From: Dendrophyllia cribrosa
Taxonomy: Eukaryota; Cnidaria; Anthozoa; Scleractinia; Dendrophylliidae
Assembly (NCBI GenBank): GCA_024195265.1
Contig: JAJLRJ010000013.1
Location: 20,681,521-20,745,520, forward strand
Reading direction: 5' to 3'
DNA length: 64,000 nt
Shown here: one piece after another, positions 45,301 through 57,900 of the stretch
Layout of the letters: each line of letters starts with the position of its first letter
How positions within the stretch are numbered: position 1 is the first letter of the stretch
Made by a program: the position numbers and the translations under genes
Notes under the pieces: model-generated
Database searches by the model: none
What the model was told of the DNA's origin: nothing
What the model saw: the letters and a program-made list of their open reading frames with translations, nothing else

Positions 45301-48300
45301 TGAATTTACGACACAGACACGATCGGTGGCCCACGCGTCCAGCCGTTCTTCTCGGGGAGGATCAGAGACCGGACGTGAGAAAGCGGCGGAGATCAAGCCT
45401 AGAGTGTGCTATGAATGTTGTCGCCGTTGTTGTTGTTGTTGTTTACAATAAGTAAACCTTGTTGGCTCACACTTTAGTTTTGAAACTGGATTCCTGTGTT
45501 TTAATTCAATTGATAACATCCATGTATTCTTGCAACTATTCTCAGTACTGACAATAAAACAGGAATATTTCCATAACAATATTAATAGGTATCCCGTTGT
45601 ACTTTATATTACCTCCGTTCTTTCTATTGTGCGCATTTGTCGAACAACATCTCAGAGTGTGGCCAGCGATTTTTTCTCCCTACGCAGTGCACGCGTCAAG
45701 GTTGAACCACAGCCGCCTGTCGAACACCCCTTTTCATGTACGTGCCCAAAACGTAAACGAAGTAGGAGATGTGCCTGTGCAAAACGCCCCGGTCGCAGTT
45801 CCACTGAGTTCAAAATGCTCGTCCCGCCGAAGACCCGGCCGCGAGTAATGCTCATCCCGTGGAGAATCCTGGCGCTGTACATGTTGTCCCATCGCTTGTG
45901 GTAATTTGTCCTGTTTTAGTGTTTTTGTTGTTTAGTCATTTGCTCTAGTTTTGTGTTCCCATGCATACGCGCCGAGATTGACTTTTCTGCTTATGAAAAC
46001 ATGTGCGTGAGTGGGACGGCCACCGCACAAGAGTTTGTGAAACAAGGAATATGTGCGTGAGTGGGACGGCCACCGCACATGAGTTTGTGTAACAAGGAAT
46101 GTGTGCGTGAGTGGGACGGCCACCGCACAAGAGTTTTGTAACTCAAGGAATATGTGCGTGAGTGGAAAGGCCACCGCACAAGAGTTTGTGAGACAAGGAA
46201 TATGTGCGTGAGTGGGACGGCCACCGCACAAGAATTTTGAAAGTCGAAGAATATGTGCGTGAGTGGTACGGCCACCGCACGAACGTTTTGTAAACCAAAG
46301 AATATGTGCCTAGGCGGTATTGCCACCGCTAAAATGTTTGTCACTGCCGAATAATATGTTTTGAGCGCCACGACCTCCGCACCTTAATTTGTCTTTGTTT
46401 TAAACGGGTTTACGCGTCAGCAGTAAGACCACTGCTCGCCAAATGTGTGTTTTTTGTACGATCGCTGTTTCAGGTTTACTGTGCCTATATGAGACAATTT
46501 TGATGTGAGTACGCGTATAATGGGCCGCTGCAAAGTAGTTCTAGTATGATGTATTTCCACGTGCGGGTATGTTAAAAGAGTTTGTTGTCAAATTTTAGCC
46601 AAATTCCGCAATCTAGATCTAGCCGCCGAATTTAGTAGCATTGGATTTACCGTTCAAAATAGTAAGGAGCGCTTACCCACCATAGCAAATACCAAAAAAA
46701 AAGCAAGGTTACGGGAGGCGCGGATGGACAACGGTTTGCAATGCGGATGGATTGCAATGCGGATGGATAACGGTTTGCAATTCAAATTTTCGATAACCGG
46801 TTCGCCAAACAGTTTTAAAAGATTATCTTTGCTGTTTTGTAAATTTGAATGACAAAGTTCGAGAGGCATATTTCTTTGTTTTGAAGTTGTGATCTTGTCA
46901 TTTACATGATAATTTCCAAGCTAACGTCACGTTTTCATGGCGCCTTATCAGGAACTGCCGTGACACAGTCCCTTTAATATATTTTTATTCTCATGCGGCC
47001 CGTTTGAAGATTTCAAGAGTTACGAAGTGTTCATTTTTGCCAGACAGGGACGGTTTGAACTTTGTAATTTATAAACGGGCTTTGACTTCTTAATTGACGA
47101 ACAGGTGTTGTTTGCTCAATTTTAATTTTCATAGCACCTCGGATTAGTTGTGTTTTTCGTGCACTTTCGTGCCCCTTGGGATTTTGATTGTAATATTTTC
47201 TGAGCGCCTATAACTGAGCGCTATTCTCAGTACTGACAATAAAGCAGGAATATTTCCATAACAATAGATATCCCGTTATGCATGTTACCTCCATTCTTTC
47301 TATTGTGCGCATTTGTCGAACAACATCTCAGAGGCCAGCGACCCACCCTCCCAGCCCCCAGGCATGACGCGATGCACTGCCTTCAATGCACATGAATGTA
47401 CCGCTGTCCACACCTGTGGACAGTGACCATTTTTACCCTCCCATATCTCATTGTATATTCATGTGTATTGTTGGTAGTGAGAATATGTCACTATGTCATT
47501 TTGCAGCCACATTATCCAACGTAAGAATTGGACCTTTGTTGTATGGTTCTCTAAATGACAAGCTAATGTACCACCATTTTTTTCTCTTCGTAATATATCA
47601 GCAGAAGTAAAGAAAATTTATGTAGCTACAAACTTTACCTGCCCAGCAGCGTAACTGATCCATTTTTGCCTATCATTTCCATAGCTTATAGTATAGCTTG
47701 TCACCCATTTGTCATTTACAGCATCTCCCTGAGTAGCCAAACCAGTGACTGTAATTACGCTTCTAAAGTCGAACTCCAGGTAGTGTGGGAGGGGCCCTGT
47801 TAGCTTGCTGCACCATGACGTGACGCCATAGAGGCGACTGTAGGAAGGTGTGTGAGTACCATCAAATTGCGAAGATGCAACAATTCCCAAATCCCGGGTA
47901 ACACCTCTTTCGTTTCCCACAGTTGATAAGCAACCTGTAAAAATAGTATTAAGCAAGAGACCGTTAAACTCCTAAGATCACAAAGCTGACTGCAAATGTT
48001 TGAAAGGAAAACAACCACTGTAAAATGTGATATCTTAAAGAAATGTGAGTGTTTAAAGTTACCAAAAATCCTTGTACCACCGGGTTCCTGGTTCGTCCAT
48101 CTATAATTATTGAAAACTAACTATTTCCCACAGTCAAAGGCTCCTATGAGCCAATTCGAACATATGGAACGCTCGGATGTTGGACCGGGAGTCACTAAGC
48201 GTAAGGGACATGAGCGGATCGGGGAGGAAAAAACAGGCGCCATTGTTCTGGCTTTTTCGCCCTCCACGCGCCTCCAAAAACTGACAGATAAGTATCAGAC

Positions 48301-51300
48301 ACAGCGAGCTACATTTTGTATTTTAAAACATACTGGAGATTCAAATAACTAAAATGAAAATAAATAAAAATAACGAAGTCTCTAAGCTCTTAGACACGTT
48401 ATACAACAACTAATAAACACACAATAAACCCTAATGAACTGAAAACAATTGAAGGGCTCAGAATAACACGGTGCTAAGTGACTTTTTGGAAAAAAAAAGA
48501 AATTCTCCAAATTAGCCGGGGTTTTTTTGGCATACGGACTTGTTTTTATGTTGTAAACATTGCCCTGTGTGTTTTTCACTGGTTTTGTGCTTCATTTTCT
48601 AGAAAAAAGGTCCAAAAAATGCGGTCGGCTAATAAACCTCAAACAAACACTGCAGCACTTTGTCTTTGTGTACTTCATGCCCCTTGGGATTACTGTTTCA
48701 CTGCTTTTTAACCACTCAAGTTGTTCCTTTTACTTGATAAAATCGCAAGCTGTTCGTTTAACTTCTGTTAAAAGCAAAAGTTGTTCGTTTCAATTGAAAA
48801 AATGCGCAAGTTGGTCGGGGTTACGGTTACCGTTAGGGTTAGCAAAAACACGGAAAATCACAAGTTGTTGGTTTCACTGCCTTTAAACTGCTCAAGTTGT
48901 TCGTTTCACTCAGAAAAGGCGCAAGTCGTTTTTTTTACGGCTTATAAACTGCTCAGGTTGTTCATTTCACTACGGCTAATCGGCTTCTGTTGTTCGTTTC
49001 ACTTAACAAAAACAAAGAAAATGTACAAGTTGTTCGTTTCACTGCTTTTAAAGCACTCAAGTTGTTGGTTTCACTGCTGTTAAACCTCTTAAGTTGTGTG
49101 TTTCACTTAATAGAAAAATATTACAGTTGTCCGTTTCACTTAAAAAAGGCACAAGGTGTTTGTTTCAGTAATTAACCTCTCAAGTTGTTCCTTTCATCAA
49201 TAAAACTAAAAAAAAACAAAGCACTGCAGCGTGTTGTCTTTGGCCCGGTTCAAACGTCGAACTTCACATGTGCCGAACCTAATGCAAATGAGCAAGAACA
49301 ATGGATATTGCTCATTTGCATTAGGTTCGGCACATGTGAAGTTCCACGTTTGAACTGGGCCTTTGTGTACTATATGCCCCTTGGGATTACTGTTATCAAT
49401 ACTGATCAAGTTAGACATTTGAAGGGCTGGGTGCGTAACCGTTTCATGTCGAATGTCAGGCATGTCGAATGTCTGACCTGCTTTACTAAATAAAGCATGT
49501 ATGTATGTATGTATGTATGTATGTATGTATGTATGTAGGCATTTTTATTTATTCTTGCTCAGATTTGCCTCATCTGTCTGCCACTGTCGCAAAGCATGTC
49601 GAGAAAGTCTATGGCGAATATGGAGTTCCCACCCCAAAAATTATAGCAAAGTATTATAAGTCTGGAAGCATTTCGGATATCGGGCATTTCGACCACGGCA
49701 CGGGATGCCAAATGGGCCACAACTCACAACGCTGCCCATTTTCTGATCCGAAATGATTGCAGACTTCTTCGCCAGCTCGTCTTGTCCACCAAGGTCCATT
49801 TTACACCACGAGCGCCAAATGGCGCTTTAGACACAAGGTACGACAAGAAACACGACTCGTTTCATTGAGAGGTGCTAGAGACTTAAGGATTTCCGGACTT
49901 CATGATATCCTTCCATCGCCGAGCGGGCCTTAAACATGGCTTAAACCAGCGCTCAACCACTAAGTTGTTCGCTGTTCAGCCATGTTGTCGCAAGTTGCGA
50001 ACGCCATCGATAAGCCCGCCTTAAATAACGTTATGTTCGTTCAGGTTGTTGGCGTGGGTCAGGAGTATTGCGGTCGCATATTTTCACGGCCAATCTGCTT
50101 TTAGTAATGGCATTGTTTAGAAACTTTTAGCTGCAGTTTTGGAAGGAACTACGGTCGGATTGTACAGTCAAAGCACTAGAGGGCCAGAAATCTTCATTTG
50201 TGCAGGTAAAATTTGTCAAATTCCTTAACGTTAGTGCCATTTCGACACTTCGGCAATGTTTACGACACCAAAAAAAGCCTGTACACGAGAAATCAACAAT
50301 TTTGAAGCAAAATGAAAAAAAAAACACCCAAAAAGTCACTTAGCACCCTGTTATTCTCAGCCCTTCAATTGGAAGAAACTACAATTCCAACAGAGAATTA
50401 CATTCTCAAAAAGGCTTGGATGTTTATCTTATGATCGAAGAAACACTATCTCACAAGTCATGCTAACCGCAGACTTAATAAAGACACTACTACTAAATTA
50501 TGGCCTGAAAAAAGAACTGATTCTCGCAATTCAACAGCGAATCAGTTATATTTCAGCGGTTACCATGAAATTATCTTCAAAATTACAAAAACATGTCAGC
50601 GTGAGCTGAGACGCAATATAATATGAAAACATTGGTGGATTGTGTTTCCTGTCACAAAATGCATCTTACAACAACAACCATTCCTCTTGGCTGTGTTTAA
50701 GTTTACAGATAAGCATTTTCACTCTACAAATAAGTGTGTGGGTTGCCTACAATCAGTCTATTAAGCTTTTTGTTGTTTCACAGAGCAGTCAAAGAATTGA
50801 TGAGAAAATAATTTAAAACAGATTGGTGAATGCTCATTCATTTGTCTCACGATGGAGTCACTTTGAGATATTGATCGCGATCGCGACGTTTTGACTATTA
50901 CCCTTGCTAGTGATGGGGTCGATTGATTATGTGTCGTTTTATGTAGCATGTTGGACTTCTTTAGGTGGTGTATCTACAAGATTCCTTGTTAATGCAGCAA
51001 GTGTATATCGGTATATCAAGTGTAGATCAATGCATGAAAAGGATAAAAGAACACGACAGAGTCATACGGCTTGCTGTTACCCAAATAACCTCCGCGGTTT
51101 TGGAACACACTAACAAGACCAGGCACTTTCCAATTTGAAACGTCAGGTTAAGTATTGACCGTGACCCACACTGGTATACACTCGATGGATACCTACAATC
51201 AAGAAGCACAACAGCCGATAGATAACAAATCGGATCTATAATGGGAAAACATCTATTCGGAATAATAATGATCAAAATGTGCCAATAGCAACGAAACAAC

Positions 51301-54300
51301 ATGTTACATAAGAGACACGTAATTGAACGACCTCATTGGCTGATGAATACTAGCAAGAATTGCAGTTGAAGCGTCGCGATTAACATCTCAATGTTCCATC
51401 GTGAGACAAATACCCAGTTCTCAATATGTATTTAATTTTTGTGTCACGCCAAGACATTTTTTTAATTCAGCCGTTGCAAACCAAAATTTGGTTCATGTTA
51501 TGTCCCCGAGACCGAGCGCTTTCTCGCAGGCTATACACTAAAAAACGTTTATCGTGCTGTAGCGTTTACCTCAGTTTTGAAAAATCCATTTGAAGTCCAC
51601 ATATCGGTTTTAATTTTCCAAACCGTCTGAGTCAAAGAATTAAAGAGAAAACAGATTTAAAGCGATTAAAACATCTCAGCGTGACAAATATACATTGTGA
51701 GAAACGAGACAAACCAGAGAACTGGATGATCATTAATGATTAGCAACAAAAGTTTACAGCCGAGTGAGTAAGCGATTGAGTGACTTTTTCCCGTAAATGC
51801 TACAATCATGTACAACCCGTTTTACGCTTCGCGTATGCCCGAGTTAAAAATGTTTTGTTTTGGCAAGGAGAAAAATAAGCCTACCTTGCAAGGATCCATA
51901 AACCTCCACTCTTAGTGCTTTTTTAGTGTTGAATGATACAGGATAAAAGCGAATAAACTTAGCAGCAAGTGGCTCGTTAAGTACACTTCTAATTATGCTG
52001 TTCCGGTCATTATTTCCAGTAAATATCTAAAAATAAAAACGAACATCAGGTTACTTTCAGGCAAACAAATCTTAAAATCAAAGGCTCCTATGAATACCCT
52101 AACCCTAACGTTCGGACCCATTCCCTCTCCTAGATGTTTCACTTCACCAAGCCCCCCTCGTCCGTCACCCCCTGTGTCAAACTTTCCATCCTCCTCTCCC
52201 AATGCCGTCCCCCATGGCTAAGGCCCCATCCACACTACGCCGGAAAATTTTAAGACAGCGTTTTTACTTTGAAAATGCAACAAGCAACGCCTAGCCTTAG
52301 TTTCCAACTTTATCCACTCTGAAGAGTGTTTTTGAAAAGTTCCGTTTTCAAAATGTTCTCCGTACACAATAAAACGCCAAGCCAGAGTTTTCATATTTAT
52401 CCAAACTTGGGACACTGCAGAGCATTTTCGAAAAGTTTTCCGTCCACACTAAATCGCAAAGCCGGAATCTTCAAATCAGGGATTCTGACAGGGTGCACGG
52501 GTGCGGGACCGCACAATTCGGTTAAACCCGCACAATTCCGCACAATTCCTAAAAATCCGCACAATCCCGCACAATACTATAATATTTGCTTAAAATTTTA
52601 ATTAAATCAGGTATTTCTATTGATTACCAAGATTTCGAGAAACGTTTTAGGCTATTTTCAGCCCATTTTCCTTCCAAACAATCGAGAAATCCCTCGCTTT
52701 CCTCGAACAGCTCGAGCGGATCGATATAAAAACAACAAGGCGTTCTCTTCGCTGTCCTGGGAACTAGTCTCAGTTTTACTTCTTTCCGACTTCCTACAGA
52801 ATTTTTCGCGTAGCTTTTTAGTTGTCGTTTTCCAGACATTATGTCGTTTTTTCTCAGCAGCCTGTTGATATTTTTTCGAGCGCTTTCGCTTCCTCTTTCA
52901 GTTTAATATGTCGGGGACCGAAGAAGAAACACCGAAGAAATGTACTCGGTCGCGCCGAAATGAATGTCACTCTGTCTGAATTATTTTCGCAAAGAACTGA
53001 TCAAGTTTGCGAATCGACAAACAAACTATTGAAGCCCTGGAACTTCGGATTGACAGGAGAAAATTATTAAGTTCTGATCAGAATACTGGATTTTATTTTT
53101 TCAATCAAGTAAAAGACGTTTTCATTCGGGAAAATGCAAAACAAACATGCTATCAAATTACTTTTAGCACGCAATTTGCATACATCTCGAGGTTGTGTTT
53201 TTGCGGCAAACTTTCGAAGAAATTGTGTGAACCTTTAATGGAAATTATTCACACTACATAAAAAGTACGGATTTTTCAGAAAGGAACTCGCTCAGATAGG
53301 AAACATTTTATTTAGAGGTGGTATTTCGGTTTTACCCGATCGAGTTCATCGTGTCACGCAATGTGATTTTGTTGAGACAAATAAACTTTGGTGAAGAAAA
53401 ACAGCCGCAAATTGGCGATTGCTGGGTACATTTTAATCCCTAAAGTAAAACATCCATTTGTATTTTGTCATATTTTTCTGGCCTGGCTAGAACACTGGTG
53501 ATTGAATGTTTGGTTGGTCACAGGATTGCGCAATCCCGCACAATTTCCCGCACAATCGAAGTTATTTCCCGCACAATTTGCCCCAAAACTCCCGCACAAT
53601 TTTGGATTTTTTCCCGCACCCTGTCAGCATCCCTGTCAAATTTATCCACTTTGAAGGGCGTTTTCGAAAAGTTCTGTTTTCGGTGGACAGTTTATCTGGA
53701 CTTGTGTGGACGGTAGGCCGAACCGTAACAATAATTAAAGTTACGTTTTCAAATTTATCTGGCATTGTATGGACGTGGCATATGACAGGTGACTATTTTA
53801 ATAATTACATATCGCGGGCTCAATGTTGACTGACCCTCCCCTCTCTTAGGTATTTTGCTTTAACGACCCCCACTTGTAACGTCTAACTCTCTATCCTACC
53901 CTCCCTCCAATGATAATAAAAAAGCAACAATCTTGCTTTATTATAAACAAAACAATATGACCGTAAAACATTATTTTGCATGGTCTGACGATGCTAGACT
54001 CATTAGTCAATTTTGTAGAATGATATTCCGACATTTAAGGACGTTTGCGTTAATTGTTTACGCGCATCCTTACTGCGCACGCAATTCATGTCGCAACGCC
54101 ATGCTACGTTATGCACGAGCACGCGTGCAAGAGAAGAAATCTAAGCACATAAAGGGCTGGTAGCAGTTGCGTTAACTTTGCTTAGATTTAACTCGCTTGG
54201 ATGGTCGGTTACCCCCGATTTTTTTCATTCTCGACAGATTGTGAAAAAAATGAACAAAAAAAATCGATGTAGGAAGTTTAAATTTTTTCCATTTTCGCAC

Positions 54301-54953
54301 CCGCGCGACATCGAATCCTGCCAACTTGCGGCTGTCAGAGTTTGCAAATGCTGTCGTTTAGAGATTAAATTTACTTTAACCCTATTCAGCCTGGGCTTTT
54401 TTTTTTTGAGTTCCTGAGCCGGGGGGGGGGGGGGGGGGGGAAGGGGGGCACATTTTCGTAACTTCAAGAACATTAAGGCTATCACAATGGAAAAGAGAAA
54501 GCAGTTGTCACAATTGCTCCTAGAGGTTACATAGTACGTCAAAAACTGTCTCCTGTCATATGACGTAGTTATTAGGTAATTAGTTATACGGCCGCCATCT
54601 TGGATCCGCTATCTTGGATCCGCCATCTTGGATTTCTGAAATTTTTTAAAACCCCCTAAACACCGTCCAAATTGACGCAAAATTAATCAAAACCAATAAA
54701 TAAACGCTAAATGACGTAAAAATACAAAAGTTATACTAATAAACATTGTTTTTCTTCATTCAAAGGTATAAATATGCAAATTTCAAAAAACATGGCTGTC
54801 AAAATCTTGTTGCCATGGAAACATGAAGTGACGTGATCAAAAAATTGTCATATAAAATTGTTGCCAGATAAATTTTAGGAAAAGTCACAAAGTTTGATGG
54901 CGTTTTAATATACATTAAAAAGTTAGGAATGTTGAAAGTTAGCGCGGGCATTT

Positions 54954-54993
<40 letters not shown>

Positions 54994-57900
54994 TAGGCCG
55001 AATGGGGTTAAGGAACGTCCGCAGTTGAATGAATTTGCTGAACAGACCTGCTCGTATAAAATTTGGGAAAGAAAGTTGCATTTTAGAGATTCATTTGCAA
55101 TATTTTTAGACTAAAAGACATTGGGGTCACATCACGTATGGAAGACCAAGTTTTCAAATTAGGGTCGCCTTTCAGATATCTTATCTCGGAAACGAAGTCG
55201 GTGACCCCTCATTTTTTTTTGCATTTCTGAAACGAATAACTCATAACCTAGCTGTAGCAAAAGTTTTATAACAAAAATCAATGTTAGAAGATTTTCTTGG
55301 AACGTCCTTAACCCGATTTTACTAAGCATCTCCATGATCATTTTGCTTTCACAAGCCTTTCTCCAGCAATGTTTTACTGGTTTTTTTTTCAGTTCTTCAA
55401 TACATTTTTTCACTGGGCACAAGTAGAAGTACCTTAACTGCACCATTCTCAGAGTAGAATTTCCAGTTGACATTGTCCAGAGACGTCTCTATCTTGTAAG
55501 TTTTTGTCCATTCATTTGCAGCAGGATTTCCCTGCACCGCTACTCCGCAAACAAAGTAAACGGATCCCAAGTCAATCTGCAGGTAATCATTGTTATCATT
55601 GTTAGTGCTAGGAATCCATGCACTGGCTCCTTTCAGGCGTCCATTAGAAGGTCCGCTACTGCTGAGAGACGAGGAAGCTGAAAATCTCTGATCAGGAATG
55701 TTGGCATTGTTTGATACCCCAACTGGATCACTTGCACAGCCTAAATGTACAAGAAGAACGCGTAAGTTCTTTGTCAAATGTCCGGTATCCGGTCACTTTT
55801 GCACCATAGCATAGTGTATTTCCACTTGCAATGAAATTCCCTGTTCTTAATGCTGTCATCGTCTTTTAAATTATGCCACCTACACCGATTTACATCAACT
55901 AAACGTGTAGTTAAGGGGGCTATGTCCAGATTCTGAATGTTTTCGTATAAGCGAGAATGTTATTGGCTCGGCGCTATCAAAGGAATCACGCTCTTGCCCA
56001 GAGGCTTTTGTTGCGGGCGAAAAATATTAGAGACATGAGAGGTGTATTATATGAGAGAAATGAGAGCGTGAGAAAAAGCCTCCGGCACCCAGAGTAGGGC
56101 TTTGTGTAATCAGTAAAACATTTTTTATACCCTAATGCTAACTTTTCCAAAAAAAAAAACACAGAAACAGTTGTACCATTTTTTAAAAAAGAGATGTCTT
56201 TCGTGTCACCGTTATTTCTGTATACATGAAGTACATGTATACAGCATGCAAGAACAAGAAAGAATCCAATCCAATCTGCTTACTATAATTTCTAAAGGGA
56301 AAAAAGACCAAGATTAATTTGTAATTACCTTTGACATTGTTCATACTTTGTTTTGTGGAATATACTTCCAACTCACAAATCGTAATATATTTTCCGTCTC
56401 CACGAACCAGAAGATAGACAAACCGACCAAGCAGTCGAGGCGTACAATAAAAAGATTTTGTCTCTCCATTGACCAAACTATGGTTCCCTCCACAGCTTGG
56501 GTTTAATTGGCCTCCAGTTAGGTTACTATTACCTGAATGTAAAAATAACATGATATCAATAATAACTTTCCGTAACACGATGCGAGTCATACTATATCAC
56601 TGTATAGATTTATCTTTAAAGAATATATAAAGGCTTACTTACGAAACTTTTTGTTGCGTACTTTAACAGCTAAATTAATTAAAGCTCTTAATTGGCCATA
56701 AAAAAGTTAATTTCAAATATTAAAGTGCCACTACGACGAACATTTTTGTATTTCTGTTCCGCTTTTTTAACGCAAATGTATCTAATAGGTTTAGACAAAT
56801 GCGAACTGCTGTAAATTAGATTGATATATTCTAACACAGCCAAGAAAAAAGCTGGCCGAAAACAAACGAAAATCATGTAAAATTCGTCCGTCATTACTCC
56901 GTTCATACATAAGAGCCCACGTTCTACTGGTTTGCGATCTGGTACACGTGACTTGATTTGTGACGTCAATGACTCAACGCGGTTCCCTCCGGGTCACAAA
57001 CAACAAAGCCAAAAGGCACGTGTTGAGTCACTGACGTCACAAAATCTTTAGGCCAACTCGATCCAACTCTAAGGGTTCGGTCCCAGTCATTTTTTAATTA
57101 AGTAATGGCGGCAAGCCGAATTCCAAATGTAAAGTTAAAATAATGGCACTTCCAGCACAAGTTTTGACTTGAAACTTCACAAGGTCAGTAACGAGTACTT
57201 ATATTTTCAAAATATGAAGAGAACAGAAAACGTATATTTTTTTATCACAGTAGCACTTTAAATATTTTGAGGCAGCATAAAAAGAAGAACCTTAATTTAA
57301 TATAATTATCAAACGCGAGGAAGAGCGTTTCATAAAAATTTTTAAAACTCGTTTATAATCCATGACGATCGAACACAAAGGAACTCGCTACTGTGAAGGA
57401 GGTTTGGATACCCGGTCTTAATTACAATGTAGCATAGATTTTGGTGATTTTATTCTCTCAATTACTTCACATTTATTGATAACTTTGAGAGGCTTTATCA
57501 AACACTCGAAAAAGTGTTTCTTCAGCTATCCAAACAGCGAAGTGGGTTAAAAAAAACTAGGCTGCGTCTCATTTTTCAATCCACTTATCGGTGTTTGGAA
57601 ATCCTGATGAAACACTCTTCCTCGTGTTTGATATGTTACTTCCAGAAGTGGGTTGAAAAAAACTTGGCTGCGCCTCATTTTTTAATCCACTTCTCGGTGT
57701 TTGGAAATCCTGATGAAACACTCTTCCTCGTGTTTGATATGTTACTTCCAGAAGTGGGTTGAAAAAACGAGGCGCAGCCAAGTTTTTTAACCAACTTCGA
57801 GGTGTTTGGATACCTGATGAAACAGCTTCTCCAACTGACCATTAAAACAATACACAGAGAAAACGAAGGAAAAAAATGCCAAAATCTATGCTAATAAATT

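Noticed and set aside
45991..46371. 126-residue minus-strand frame over the hairpin array
   Set aside because: Repeat-driven frame without start context or splice sites.
46000..46390. CRISPR-like array
   Set aside because: The spacers repeat along with the stems and the genome is eukaryotic; it is a tandem repeat.
45536..47345. LTR retrotransposon bounded by the two direct repeats
   Set aside because: The repeats are about 130 bp, lack TG...CA ends and enclose no gag/pol.
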